From Physocladia obscura (lineage: Eukaryota > Chytridiomycota > Chytridiomycetes > Chytridiales > Chytriomycetaceae), in assembly GCA_027596945.1 (NCBI GenBank), contig JADGJH010000066.1, positions 1-33,538 on the forward strand: 33,538 nt of DNA. Reading direction: 5' to 3'. The translations under genes and the position numbers were made by a program. Shown one piece after another: positions 21,672 to 31,906 of the stretch. The notes beneath the pieces were generated by a model that was not told the origin of the DNA, did not search any database, and was given only the letters and a program-made list of their open reading frames with translations. Positions within the stretch are counted from its first letter, which is position 1, and every line of letters starts with the position of its first letter.

Positions 21672-22330
21672 CTTTTGTTCCGTTTGAGTATTTCTCGATT
21701 TCTGAGCGGTATGAAAATTTTCATCACAGACATGAATCACCGACTCAGTCACGTGATTTCGACAAGTCACATGATCATAGAAATCATTTTGATATTGAAT
21801 TTCAGTCACGGTCTATTCTGAATTTTATTAAATATACCGCCAGTTCATTTTTGAGTGGCTATAATTATTTTTTTCACAGCTACCTACTGTCGGCTCTTGC
21901 AGTTTTTACCCTTTCTTCCTTGGCTTTTTTTTTTTTTTTTGAGGGTTCGCGAGAGCATACATAATAGTGAAATTTATTTAAAAAAATTGAATTGTGCAAT
22001 CAACTTTTTTTTTCTTTTTCTCTTTATAAAGTTAATCTGTATCTATATATTTACCATAATTTCATAGCTTCAATAATTAAGTAACTAATTGGAGTGGTTT
22101 GTGGCTTTTTTTTTGATTTATCACATTTCGAAGACTAGGTAGAGTTTATGAGCTGCTAGAGCATGCCACTCAACCCATCCCACACAAAATATTTTAAATC
22201 TTTCATTTATTAAATTGCTGTATTATCTTTTTAGTTTCAATTTGGTAAGAAAGAATATTGATTTTAAATGTTTCAGAAATTTTGTGTGGCTTTCTGCTGT
22301 CAATTATGTTTTACTCTTGAAATTGATTGT
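21672..22330. other. Intergenic region between bZIP-2 and bZIP-1
   Basis: Promoter region of bZIP-1 and 3' flank of bZIP-2. It contains long T runs (near 21918-21942, 22003-22024 and 22107-22116) and the paired E-box-like palindromes at 21749-21774. No gene is supported. Confidence 0.45.
21749..21774. promoter_or_regulatory. Paired E-box-like sites TCACGTGA and TCACATGA
   Basis: TCACGTGA at 21749-21756 is a perfect 8-bp palindrome with the CACGTG core bound by bHLH and some bZIP factors. TCACATGA follows at 21767-21774 with one mismatch from it. The pair lies 78-103 bp upstream of the chosen bZIP-1 start, a normal promoter distance. Binding is inferred from motif alone. Confidence 0.4.
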
Positions 22331-23948
22331 TCAATCTTTGAGTAAATCTTGCGAAATGTTTTGTGCTATTAGTTTGAAAACAGGCTGTACTCGTGCAAAT
22401 TCAATCATGAGGAGAAACTGATAATAGTAATAAATTGGAAAATAAAATATTGAGCGTTTTTGTTCATTTTTTTCTTCTTCTTTGGAACTCACATTTATTC
22501 GGTCTTGCGGAGTTTCGCATATATCACACAAATCTTGTCTCATTTCTAGCATATGGATTATCAAATATTTGCGGTCAGTTTTGTCATTTATCTGTGTTTG
22601 TCTCTATGAAATCGACAGTGTTTTTTGTATTTGTTTATTTTTTATTTTTTGAGAAATAAATCAATAAACAATAAATAATAGCTAAGAAATAGTAATAACT
22701 TAAAACTAACCTGAAACATGTTAGACAAATTATCCAACATACTCATTGCCTTTTCGCTCAAAAAAGATGGTATCTGCCTCACAGAATCTTTAAACTGCTG
22801 AAGTCGAACAGACAACTCGTTTTGAATGTCGGCCTGCAACATAGGATTTTGTGGCAGCATTATCCTTGCATCTCCGATATTGTCTGGCACAAAAATATTG
22901 CTACTGCTGCTGCCACTTTTGCGATCGGCTTCTAAAGCGTTTTTTGAGACTTGAAATAGATGCGTGAAAAGTGAGCGATGTATTTCGTCGTCGTGGTCGA
23001 AAATTTCGACAGCTCGGTATCTATCCAACACGCTTGCGGCTTCGAAAATTCTATATCGGAAATGTTCAAGCATAATAATTTTTGTTTTGATGAATGCAGG
23101 ATCGGTACTTTCTAAAAGGGCCTTTTTTTTATTTTTAATTTTAAATTTTTGTGAAATAAAATCGTGGAACTTGCGGCTTTTTTCAATACCTTAAAAAGAT
23201 CGTGCCGGTCTTCAATCAGAGAAAGGCTGTTACCCAAAGAAGGCAAATCTCTCAAAGCCTGACTCCAAAGTTTACTGCCCACCGGTGCACCAAACAAAGA
23301 ATTTGCACTTGGAACTATATTAACTGTTGGATATCTTGGCGATGGAATGTGCAAATTTTCCACGCTTGAAACTTGTTGATACCCCGAATTATAAACACCG
23401 GGAGGATAAGTTTCGGAATTCGTCGGTGCAATCATCGTTGGCGAAGTACATTTAGATTGAGATGCGCCGTCAGCGTTATCTCCGCATAGATACATTCCCC
23501 CAAATAATGAGGCCTCAGAAAGACTCGCGCCATCACCAAAAGAAGTTTCCACAATACTCTCTAAAGCTTTTATTCTCTCTTGTTTTTCGGCAAGCTGCAT
23601 CTGTAAAACTCGACAGTTTGTACAACTTCTATTTACGTTGGGGTTGGCGGAAACTGCTGATCCAACGGAAGTGGCGGAAGCGAGCGCCGCTGTCAATTCA
23701 GCGACACGCTCTTCAAGTTGAATAACACGGGCTTCTTTCCGCTCGCGATATGCTTTTTGCGCATTCCGAACCTGAATTGATCGTTTTGAGGCGGGTAGTG
23801 TTTTTGGCCGTCCTTTTTTGCGTGGTAGAATTGGCTCAAATTCTTCTGGTTGAAGATTTTGGTCTTGCTTTTCTCCCGTGACCGATTGGCTTTGTTCGTT
23901 GCTGGTAACGCTGCTGCAGTAGCCATCGGTTTCGTTTTTTCCGTTCAT
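22331..23948 (-). CDS. bZIP transcription factor, AP-1/Pap1-like (bZIP-2)
   Basis: Four phase-0 exons (23948-23190, 23121-22711, 22603-22493, 22417-22331) give 455 aa. An AT-hook-like RKKGRPK at 43-49 precedes the basic region KRSIQVRNAQKAYRERKEAR (55-74) and a zipper starting IQLEERVAEL. The CRVLQM stretch at about 117-122 and the tail repeat features of the paralogues. The C-terminal region has LPSLGNSLSLIED, LESTDPAF, DRYRAVEIFDH and IPSFLSEKA, and its third exon is again exactly 37 codons with RQDLCDICETPQDRIN. Exon 2 is 137 codons, as in bZIP-3. A short poly-Ser/Gly run lies in exon 2. It is in the same orientation as bZIP-1, whose coding region begins about 660 bp downstream of its stop. 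Confidence 0.85.
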
Positions 23949-24994
23949 TTAAAATTCAAACCCACTTTTTTTTTTTTTTTAATTTCGAATCGATTTTTTG
24001 ATACTTGTTTTCAGTCGTTTTTCGTTAATCAAAAATAACTCATCACTTGACTAGCTTATCGAGGATCAATTATTTCCACTGAAACAATCAATTTGAATTA
24101 AGTCATTGTACATGAGTTTACCGCACAGGTTTTAAAAAATGTAAGTGGAATTTTTTTAATGATATTTGTTCATTTTCAAGCGTTTTTGTATTTTGGAGCA
24201 CTCAAGTTAAGCTCGATCGGCAAACTTCGGTTCAAACTTCCAAACTTTGATACCGTAGGCACAGTTTGACGAAGAAATCGCATAATTTTTCATCGGGTGT
24301 ATAATTTGAGAGTAATTTGTCACATGATAAAATCTACGGTGGTGATTGCGCTCCGGTGTGCCACCCAGCGCGTGCCAAGCCACAGTCAAAATCCTGCTGA
24401 ACTACCAAAAGCAAATTAATTCCGCAGATGTTAGTATTTATTTGTTGTAACAAAATGTTTGTATTTGAATTATCAGGTCACGAGTTGACTGAATTAAAAC
24501 ATCCATTTCAAAAAAAAAGAAAATTGGTTTCCATAGGAATCGAAGCAAAGCCTCTATTTCTTTTCCAATTAATTCATGAGTGGCCACTTATATAATCGAT
24601 GATGAGATTGCATGTGTACCACAGCATCTTTACTGGTGCTAATATCAAACAAAAATATAAAGAATAGGTTTCAAAAATTTAAAAGTAAGGGCATTGGTTA
24701 GCTCAAACAGAAGTTATCGTTAGTTTCCATTCTAATTCCAACAGGCAATAATTCTCCGCCTACCCGGCAATCGGAACTTAACAGAAGTTTCGCTGAATGA
24801 GCCTACCTTTCTAAGATGCAATGAATGATACCGTATTCTTTTGTTGGCTAATGCCCAAATGATCCTCCCGCGGATGATAGCTTTGGCATCACAAGAGTAT
24901 CCGACACTGGCCACTTAGAGACTATGCAACTTCTATTTAAAAGTCAGGAGAATAACTCATCAAAATTTTATTCAAAAATAAAAAGAAAGAAACT
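23949..24994. other. Intergenic region between bZIP-3 and bZIP-2
   Basis: No gene is supported. Two minus-strand frames of about 60 codons (24207-24389 and 24732-24914) have no known motif and no ATG context that convinces. A T run of about 15 lies 20 bp upstream of the bZIP-2 start. Confidence 0.35.
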
Positions 24995-26686
24995 TTAGAC
25001 TTTGTTCAGCAAATCATTCTGTATTTTTATTGCAATTTTTTTATGCGGACCTTGCTCTCGAGAAATTTCAATCGCAAGCAGAAACTGAATTATACATATT
25101 TTTAACATATATTTGCAAGTACAAAAAAAAAAAGTAGCTAAAGTTTACATTTGTTCGATCATTGTCGTTAACGCACATATCACACAACATTTGCCTAAGT
25201 TCAATAGTACGAAAAAATAACGCTTCTCGTTCATCAATGTCAGTAATTTGTGATTGTGTCTGTGTAATTGTGAATGTGTATGTGCGAAAAAAAAAAAATG
25301 AATGGTGTGCAAGTTATTCAATACTGCTATTTTTTGATATTTTTTTGCGTTTTTTCTCTTGTTTGAATATCTAATACATCCTTTCGTTTTCTTTTTTTCT
25401 CTATTGTCTCACTGCGCTTGCTTGCATGTGCTGCACAAAATTTGACTCATTTAGCGCTCACTCATTACAATTCAGCATATCTCCTCATTACTCAACTATA
25501 TATGCATTACACATTTCTTGGATAATAGCAGCAGCTTTATCATTAGCAAGCGACGGAATCAGCCCAATAGCATCTTTGAACTGGGTCTGAGAAGTAATCA
25601 AGTCACTGGGCAGTGCAGAATAGTCTATTCGTGACGAAGGTAACAATGAATAACAATTTGACGAGGTGATGCTGGAAGCAAAATTAGGTAAAGATTTTGA
25701 ACTGGAAGACGATAACGAAATGGCAGTTTTTGACACACTGTGCGAGTATTCGAAAAAGGAGCGGTGGAGTGAATAACCATAATCGAATATCTCGACAGCT
25801 TTATATCGGTCAATAACATTCGCAGCCTCGAGAATTTTGTATTTGAGGTCTTCGATTTTTATCACTTGCTTTTTTATGAACGTAGGGTCAGAGCTTTCGA
25901 TTTGTGCCTGTCAATTATTTTATTATTATTTTTGCATTAGATACGTTGATCTTTTATTTTTTTTCCCATACATACCAAAAACACATCACGCATCTCATCG
26001 ATAAGGTGGAAACTGTTGCGTAAGGATGGCAGAGCCTTCAGAGAAATGTTACCAAGTTCAACGCCAACGGGAGCCCCAAAAAGTGACAAAGGACTTTCGA
26101 CTAGCGGGACCGGCATACCTGGCGAGACATTAGGCGGAAATGATGATGTTCGCATATTTTTTTCTGGTTCTATTGCTAACGCCGGTTTCTGCTGATTAGC
26201 CAGTTGCACATGTTGATGCTGACGCACGTGTTGGATATCGTCGAGTCGGCGTTCGAGATCAGCGGAGCGAGCGTTTGCGGCGTGGAGAAGCTGCAGCAGC
26301 TTGCAGCAACTTGGACAGTCTGTGCAGCTGCTACTACTAGCTGGTGGAGTAAGGCTAAGGTATGTTGTTTCGCGTTTGATGCTGCCGTTGTTGATATTGT
26401 TCATGTTGTTGTTTGCTTTCGCTTCCAGGCGGCTTGTCAGTTCGGCAACTTGGGTCTCCAGTTGCAACATGCGTGCCTCTTTGCGTTCGCGGTACGCCTT
26501 TTGCGCATTTCGGATCTGAAGTGTTCGCTTTGCGGGTGAAGCGGGTGGTATGCGGCCCTTCCTGCTTCCTGTTCCTTCTTTTCCTTCGTTTTTTTTCCTT
26601 CCATCTGCCTGTTCTTTTTGCTCTTGTGGCTCACATTTTTCCTGCTTGTAAGTTACGTTCTCGAGGTCCATCGTTGTTGAGCCCAA
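24995..26686 (-). CDS. bZIP transcription factor, AP-1/Pap1-like (bZIP-3)
   Basis: Four phase-0 exons (26686-25976, 25907-25497, 25259-25149, 25084-24995) give 440 aa. The basic region KRTLQIRNAQKAYRERKEAR (53-72) with an intact Asn is followed by LQLETQVAELTSRLEA, a clear zipper. A cysteine-rich stretch SCTDCPSCCKL (about 117-127) is reminiscent of redox-sensing cysteine clusters in Yap1-type factors, but the known cluster motifs are not present. The C-terminal module is LPSLRNSFHLIDEM, IESSDPTFIKKQ, DRYKAVEIFDYGYSLHRSF and IPSLANDKA. The 37-codon exon 3 has LRQMLCDMCVNDNDRTN, and exon 4 begins FLLAIEISRE. The second intron, about 240 nt, is longer than the others and contains a TGTG-rich stretch. 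The second Met (26671) could also be the start. Confidence 0.85.
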
Positions 26687-26828
26687 ACAGAGAATGTTTG
26701 CAACTCAAAGAAATTGATCGACCAGACCCTGAAAAACGCAACAAAATATCAATTTGGAAATTTTGTAATGACAGGCGTTAATGAAATGCGAAAAAAGATG
26801 TTAAGGTCAAAATCATGCTTTCAGTCCT

Positions 26829-26856
26829 TAAAAATTAAAAATTAAAAATTAAAATA
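26829..26856. repeat. AAAAATT heptamer tandem tract
   Basis: Three to four copies of a 7-bp unit (AAAAATT) run in tandem just upstream of the bZIP-3 gene. A simple A/T tract, probably from replication slippage. Confidence 0.7.
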
Positions 26857-28110
26857 AAGAGGTCATTGATATTCTGTTCACAGAGCAAAATTTTTGACAT
26901 AAATGCAACAAAGGCTTGTGTGGGATAAAGTTTTTTTGTTTTCATTAAAGTGTTTCAAGGTTGGAGATTCAACAGCCTATTTGTCCTTGGCACATTCGAC
27001 TTTGTCTGAAAACCAGCAATTTGAACGAACATCAAGGTTTATCATGGCATGCACTGTATGCTTCAAGTCAGTCTGCTGAAGTGTGAATATTTATCCATCA
27101 AACAAGATTTGACATGCCAACATTTGATGCTATCTTCAAAGAATTCAGTTAAGAATACATTGTTCAATTAGGACCTGGATTATGCTGTCATCCTCCTAAC
27201 TATCAAGAAGGTTGAAAGTGCTAGGTTTACTACTGCAGTTTTACACAGGTTCTTCTCAACTTTGGGAGATACTCTTCATAAGGCTGAGAAAGTACTCTCA
27301 TGTGCAAGTGAGATGACTATCACCAACAAATCAACAAATTCATTGAATGAATAAACCTCTGCAAAACTGGTCAACTCAACAATTACTTGAATCAGAAAAG
27401 TTGCAAGATGGGGAATAGGGGTGGTTGAGAAGCCATTTTAGCAACTGATACGAAGTTGCCTTACAATCAAGACATTTGAGAGGTTCAACTAGTACAATCT
27501 CTTTTGCTTGTATAATTTGAGAGTGACAAGGTTGAAAATTAGGAAAATAAGATCTGTTTATGAAGAATATTTAATTTGATAAATTACTTTGATAAAACTT
27601 GAACTTTATATCAAAAATCAATCACAAATTAAAAACCAAACAAAAACAAAAGACCAAAAATCCACACCAAAAATAATAGAAGTACACTTAATCTAAACAA
27701 AAGCCACAATAATAGACATTGGTTGTTGTCTTTGCTATTGCTGTAGCTCCAATCTTGTGTTGTGATGTGCCTGTTCTTTGGTTAATCTTTCCTCACAATC
27801 AGCCCATTCATGTTCTTCCTCTTTCTCCCACTCTTCTCTTCCATGAAATTTTTTTTTTTTACAGTCTTTTTTTTTTGCAATCTAACTCTGCTTGTCATTC
27901 GCATCTTTGCTGTTCCATTTCCTCTTGGTGAGCTTCCATTTTGCATTAAAGTTGATATTCTGGTAGGTTTATTCGAAGCTTGATAGTAGAATTTAAATTT
28001 GAGAGTTGAGAGAGTTTTTTATTTGTTCAGATTTTGAAATCCAGTGCCCTCTTTATAGTTTTATCTCTGTAGTCTCCTTCTTCCACTTTGTTCCTTAAGT
28101 TGCATCTGAA

Positions 28111-28168
28111 TTTGAAATAATTTTAAATACAACAGTATTTGAAACAATTTGAAATAATTTGAAATACA
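28111..28168. repeat. TTTGAAATAA-type imperfect tandem repeats
   Basis: TTTGAAATAA and close variants (TTTGAAACAA, TTTTAAATAC) recur five to six times at roughly 10-bp spacing. A low-complexity repeat in the gap between bZIP-3 and the transposase remnant. Confidence 0.6.
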
Positions 28169-28738
28169 TTAAAATAAAGGCATCTTGGAGGTTTTCTCTT
28201 TTTCAATGAAAAATATGCGTGAGAAAACCAAACACATGTGGTCTTTCTGTCATTGCTTATAGCTCAAAATGATTGATGTTATAGTGAATAACACTTTGTT
28301 TTTTCACTTAGTTTGTGTTGACTTCAGACCATTCACTGTTTAATTAAATAGTTTAATATCTTTGCTGATAGACTAAAGTTGACTGTGCCAATAATGAATG
28401 CATGTGCTGTAGCCATCAACACATTCAAATCTGTTGGTACATGAGACTGTGGATGCCTCCATAGTATCTTGCAACTGTCTTTTATCAAAGACAATCTATT
28501 TTTCTTTTTTACATTTTTCTAAATGTTTCTACTGATTTCTAATATAATTATTTATAAAAAATACTTATGTTCAAAAATTTTGTATGCTACAGGGCATCTT
28601 TTACTCTCTTCTCTAGTCTAATATGTAAGCCATGCTCTTGTGTAGGATGATCCAGGAGAGTGTGTGTTTCCAGGTATTTGAACATTATAAGTCCTGTACT
28701 ATTTAGTGAGCATACCAGATTCTTTTCAATGGTTTTTT

Positions 28739-29385
28739 TTATATTCTGTTCTCTTCCATTTTTCTTTGTTGAATGTCCAGTAATTCATCTCTAGAATATA
28801 CCTTTCCCTCATCAAACACCTGTTTGGCCTTTATCTTGACTTTTTTTATATTTGATTTGTTATTTTTATCCAGGATATACAATTTAATTACTTTAACAGC
28901 TTTGTCTGTGTTTTTTTGATCTGTTGGTTCTTTGGCAATGTTGGCACATGCTTGATCCAGAATTTTTGAGTTGAATGGGAAGAGTCCAACATTCTGCTGA
29001 GAGGCCACAATTACAGATTCTCTGCATGAGCTTCAAGAGCCATTTTTAACAGTTCAGGACCAAGTTTTCCATGTGGTCCAGAAGAAAATGCAAGCCTTCT
29101 GAGAAAATTTGCAGAGATTTTTCATTTCAAAACAGCAAAATAGAGACTGTCCAATGGTTGCAAAAAATATGTGTTGTTTGTAGGCAAATAAAATACCTTG
29201 ATTTTTTTATTATGGCAAAGTTTTAAAATGTCAATTGTTCTGTGCATTCCCAGATTGTCCATCAAAATTCCAGGAGTCAAGCCTGGATGGGCATGTGACC
29301 AAACATCTGAGAACTTTTCAAGAATTGGAAGCCATTGCTCCTCAGTAAGAAAACCAGTTTTATTGAATGAAAAATACACTGGCAC
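28739..29385 (-). pseudogene. pogo/Tigger-like DDE transposase remnant
   Basis: Cut-and-paste transposases of this Tc1/mariner branch use three acidic residues. On the minus strand a block at 29385-29122 contains GILMDNLGMHRTIDI, with the second catalytic Asp, and YLPTNNTYFLQPLDSLYFAVLK, matching the conserved lPPhtThllQPLDvgvFgplK segment. A second block at 29008-28739 contains ASQQNVGLFPFNSKILDQA, the GlyPfnp region that follows the catalytic domain. The blocks are in different frames, with stops between them. The N-terminal DNA-binding part and first Asp were not found upstream. No terminal inverted repeats were identified. It is a dead copy. Confidence 0.75.
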
Positions 29386-30436
29386 ATTGCCTCAACACAA
29401 TTGTTGGCTGTGTTTAACAATAATGCAAATTTTTGAAACCAAAGGGCATGATAATGAAATCTGGATATTACTCTACTTTGACTTTCCAACTTACTTGAAA
29501 TCAATCGTTCCGTCAAAATTCAGTCATTTCACGTTTTTAGGTGCAAGATATCCCACTGCCGTTTTATTGAAACACAAAATGGGATTTCAAGAAAACGAGA
29601 CTGCAATAATTAATGGATCAAACCAAAAGAGATATCAAGAAAGAACAATCAAACAATTGAACAAACAAACAAAAAAGAAAAGCTCAGAATTATGGCTGGT
29701 GGAAGGAAACTACGCGGTTGGTGGCGTTGAGTTTGTGAAACCAAAGGAAAAAGAGAGATCTGATGAGGTTAGTCATTTTTCCTAATCCATTGAACTGGGT
29801 TTACTCACAAACCCCTCCTAAATCACCCGCAAACTTTTTTTGATGTTCTTTTTTGGTCCAAAAAATACGAAGAGATGACAGTGCTAAACGAAAAAGTTTT
29901 TTTCTTTCATATGGATTGTTTTTTTCTTTTTTCAATAAAACAGTTAGCTGCCCACTAAAGAAGAAAACATGTTTATCAGAATATGTTGATCAAATGGCAC
30001 TTGTTATTATGAAGATAGTTTTATTTGAAACTTAATTTTTTTAGTGTGCTTTTAGAAGTTATTGAAACAGAGAATGACGTTTTAAGCCATAAATAGCTAC
30101 AATTACTCCAATATTAACTGCGTTTTTGAACATCTTTTCTTGTTTAACAATTAAAGACCACTTTGATATAAAAATACCTTCAATTAACCGCAACTTTTTG
30201 CAAATTCTACAAATGTTTGTTTTGCCATTCCATTGATTGCTTTCATGTTACATGAAACGTTTTTCCAGTTTTTTATCAATTTAATACACAAGTTCGTACC
30301 ACCCCTCCTGAGTAAAACACCGAATCTGTTGAAAATATGAATTAACTTTTTTGTATCTCTTTGTCTCAAAACAGAATAAGTCTTGTAATTTTCAGGGGCA
30401 CTGAAAAAACATAGTAAGGCAAAGCTTTTTATCAAC
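29386..30436. other. Flank between transposase remnant and bZIP-4
   Basis: A plus-strand frame open at about 29520-29785 reads FTFLGARYPTAVLLKHKMGF and a lysine-rich stretch, and ends at a possible GTTAGT donor. It looks partly protein-like but matches nothing I know and lacks a clear start. The rest (29786-30436) is AT-rich without a supported gene. Confidence 0.3.
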
Positions 30437-31811
30437 TTAAAATTGCTCAAAGACTTTTTCCTCAAGCTCCTTTGTGTGCTGCCTCCACTGCTCAAATATC
30501 ACTGCCACCCGCTTCCGATCTTCCAACAGGCATCCATTTAATATCTTGTTTTCCAAGTCCTTTTGCAGAAAGTAGTAGGTTTCTTGCTCCTCTTCTAACA
30601 TTTCCGCTGTACCCAAAATATTTGCTTGTTTCTGGAAACAATGAAAAAATCGAGAGTGTCAGAGAATTCAATCTCTCACTGAACAATTTTTACCATAAAC
30701 AGTTGGCATAACTCGTCCAAATAAACGTCGCTAATACCACCTTCTTGTTTGATTGAAGGTGCTGATATTTCGATTGCCTTACGAAACGCTGCCACTTCTT
30801 GTGTATAGAGTGGCCCCAGATTTTCCATCAACAACTGAACATCGTGTCGCTGGTCTGCGTTCAGTTCATAGAATAACGATGTATCTTTCATTGTTTCTAA
30901 GGGGTATTCCTGTGACTCGTAAAGAATAATCTGGTATTGTGAGGGCAGAAAGAGTTAGTAATAATAAGCAAAAGCAATCATATGTAGAGAGAAGTAACAA
31001 AGGTCAAAATCATAAAAATAATAAAAAAGAAATATACCATCTGCTTCCGATTCGAAATTTTACAATGCTCCAATATCTCCAATGCTCGAACTTTATCGTC
31101 TGGCGAACAAGCAGCCAACATTAAATCCTTATTCTTGAGAATCTGAACCAAACTGCGTCGAACAAATTTTACATCATGCCGCCGGGCTTGAATTTCTGAG
31201 AAACAATCCTGAAGCAATATATATAAGCAGTGGAATTATATTGTTAAGCACCGGTTTACCAAAAACAAATTGAGCATTCTGTCCACGTATATTCCAGCTT
31301 CATTTTGTAACGATTGTAATGCTTTCAGGCTGAATCGGGTCGCAAGCAGCTGCGGTGGATCAACAAAATACTGTTCGGAATTCTGATCATTACTGCTGAC
31401 ACTTTCGAAACTCTGAAAAGCATTCGGTTGCTGAAATAGATCTTGATCATCAATGAGTTGTTGCTCCTGATAATCAGGCTGCTGGTGTTGCTGATACTGT
31501 TGCTGTTGATAATACTGCTGCTGAGATTCGGTGCACAGTCCCAAAGCCGGAAGAGCAGCAACAACTGGTGCTGTACTGTCAGTATTGTGGGAAATTCCTT
31601 GGCCAGCCAGCTTTGCTCGCAGCTGGGAAACCTCTAGTTGCAGAGCGACTACTTGATTCTCCAGTTCGCGAATTCGTTCATCTTTGCGTGCACGATATCG
31701 CAATGCCGCTTCTCGATTCTGTTGCGCCCGCCGGGACTTCACTTGTCCATTATTGGGTTCACTATCGCTGTGCCGTGGCCGTCCACGAGGTTTGTGAGCG
31801 AGATTGTCCAT
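30437..31811 (-). CDS. Diverged bZIP paralogue with AT-hook (bZIP-4)
   Basis: Four phase-0 exons (31811-31260, 31208-31038, 30930-30694, 30631-30437) give 384 aa. An AT-hook, KPRGRPRH, lies at residues 7-14. The basic region is KSRRAQQNREAALRYRARKDER (25-46), with the invariant Asn at 32 and Arg at 40, and the zipper follows (IRELENQVVALQLEVSQL). A Gln/Tyr-rich stretch (QQQYYQQQQ type) follows. The C-terminal half is alignable by eye to bZIP-1 to -3: LQSLQNEAGIYVDR corresponds to LPSLQNSFHLIDE, PDDKVRALEILEHC to IDRHKAVGIFDYG, and AFRKAIEISAPSIKQ to the IPSL segment. Its introns differ: exons 2 and 3 cover one exon of the others, and exon 4 covers their exons 3 and 4. The LCDxC motif is replaced by LNGC. 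Confidence 0.8.
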
Positions 31812-31906
31812 GATTTAAAAAAAAATATAAATTTATTATTTTCAAACTTCGTTCAAAAGTCACTGATATGATCATGATAATATGGCAACTGTAAACAGAA
31901 AAAAAT

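Larger units (their letters stand above)
26687..28738. other. Two-kilobase gene-free gap with AT-rich repeats
   Basis: No convincing gene on either strand. It contains two simple repeat tracts, listed separately, and scattered T runs (27846-27875). The pogo-like transposase remnant begins right after it, so part of this stretch may be the 3' non-coding side of that element or other transposon debris. I found no terminal inverted repeats by eye. Confidence 0.35.

Noticed and set aside
21393..21821. Plus-strand frames of 80-140 codons opposite the bZIP-1 basic region
   Set aside because: They are Cys/Phe/Leu-rich antisense readings of the bZIP exon, with no motif of their own.
26301..26781. 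Plus-strand frames opposite bZIP-3
   Set aside because: Antisense of the bZIP-3 first exon; hydrophobic low-complexity content only.
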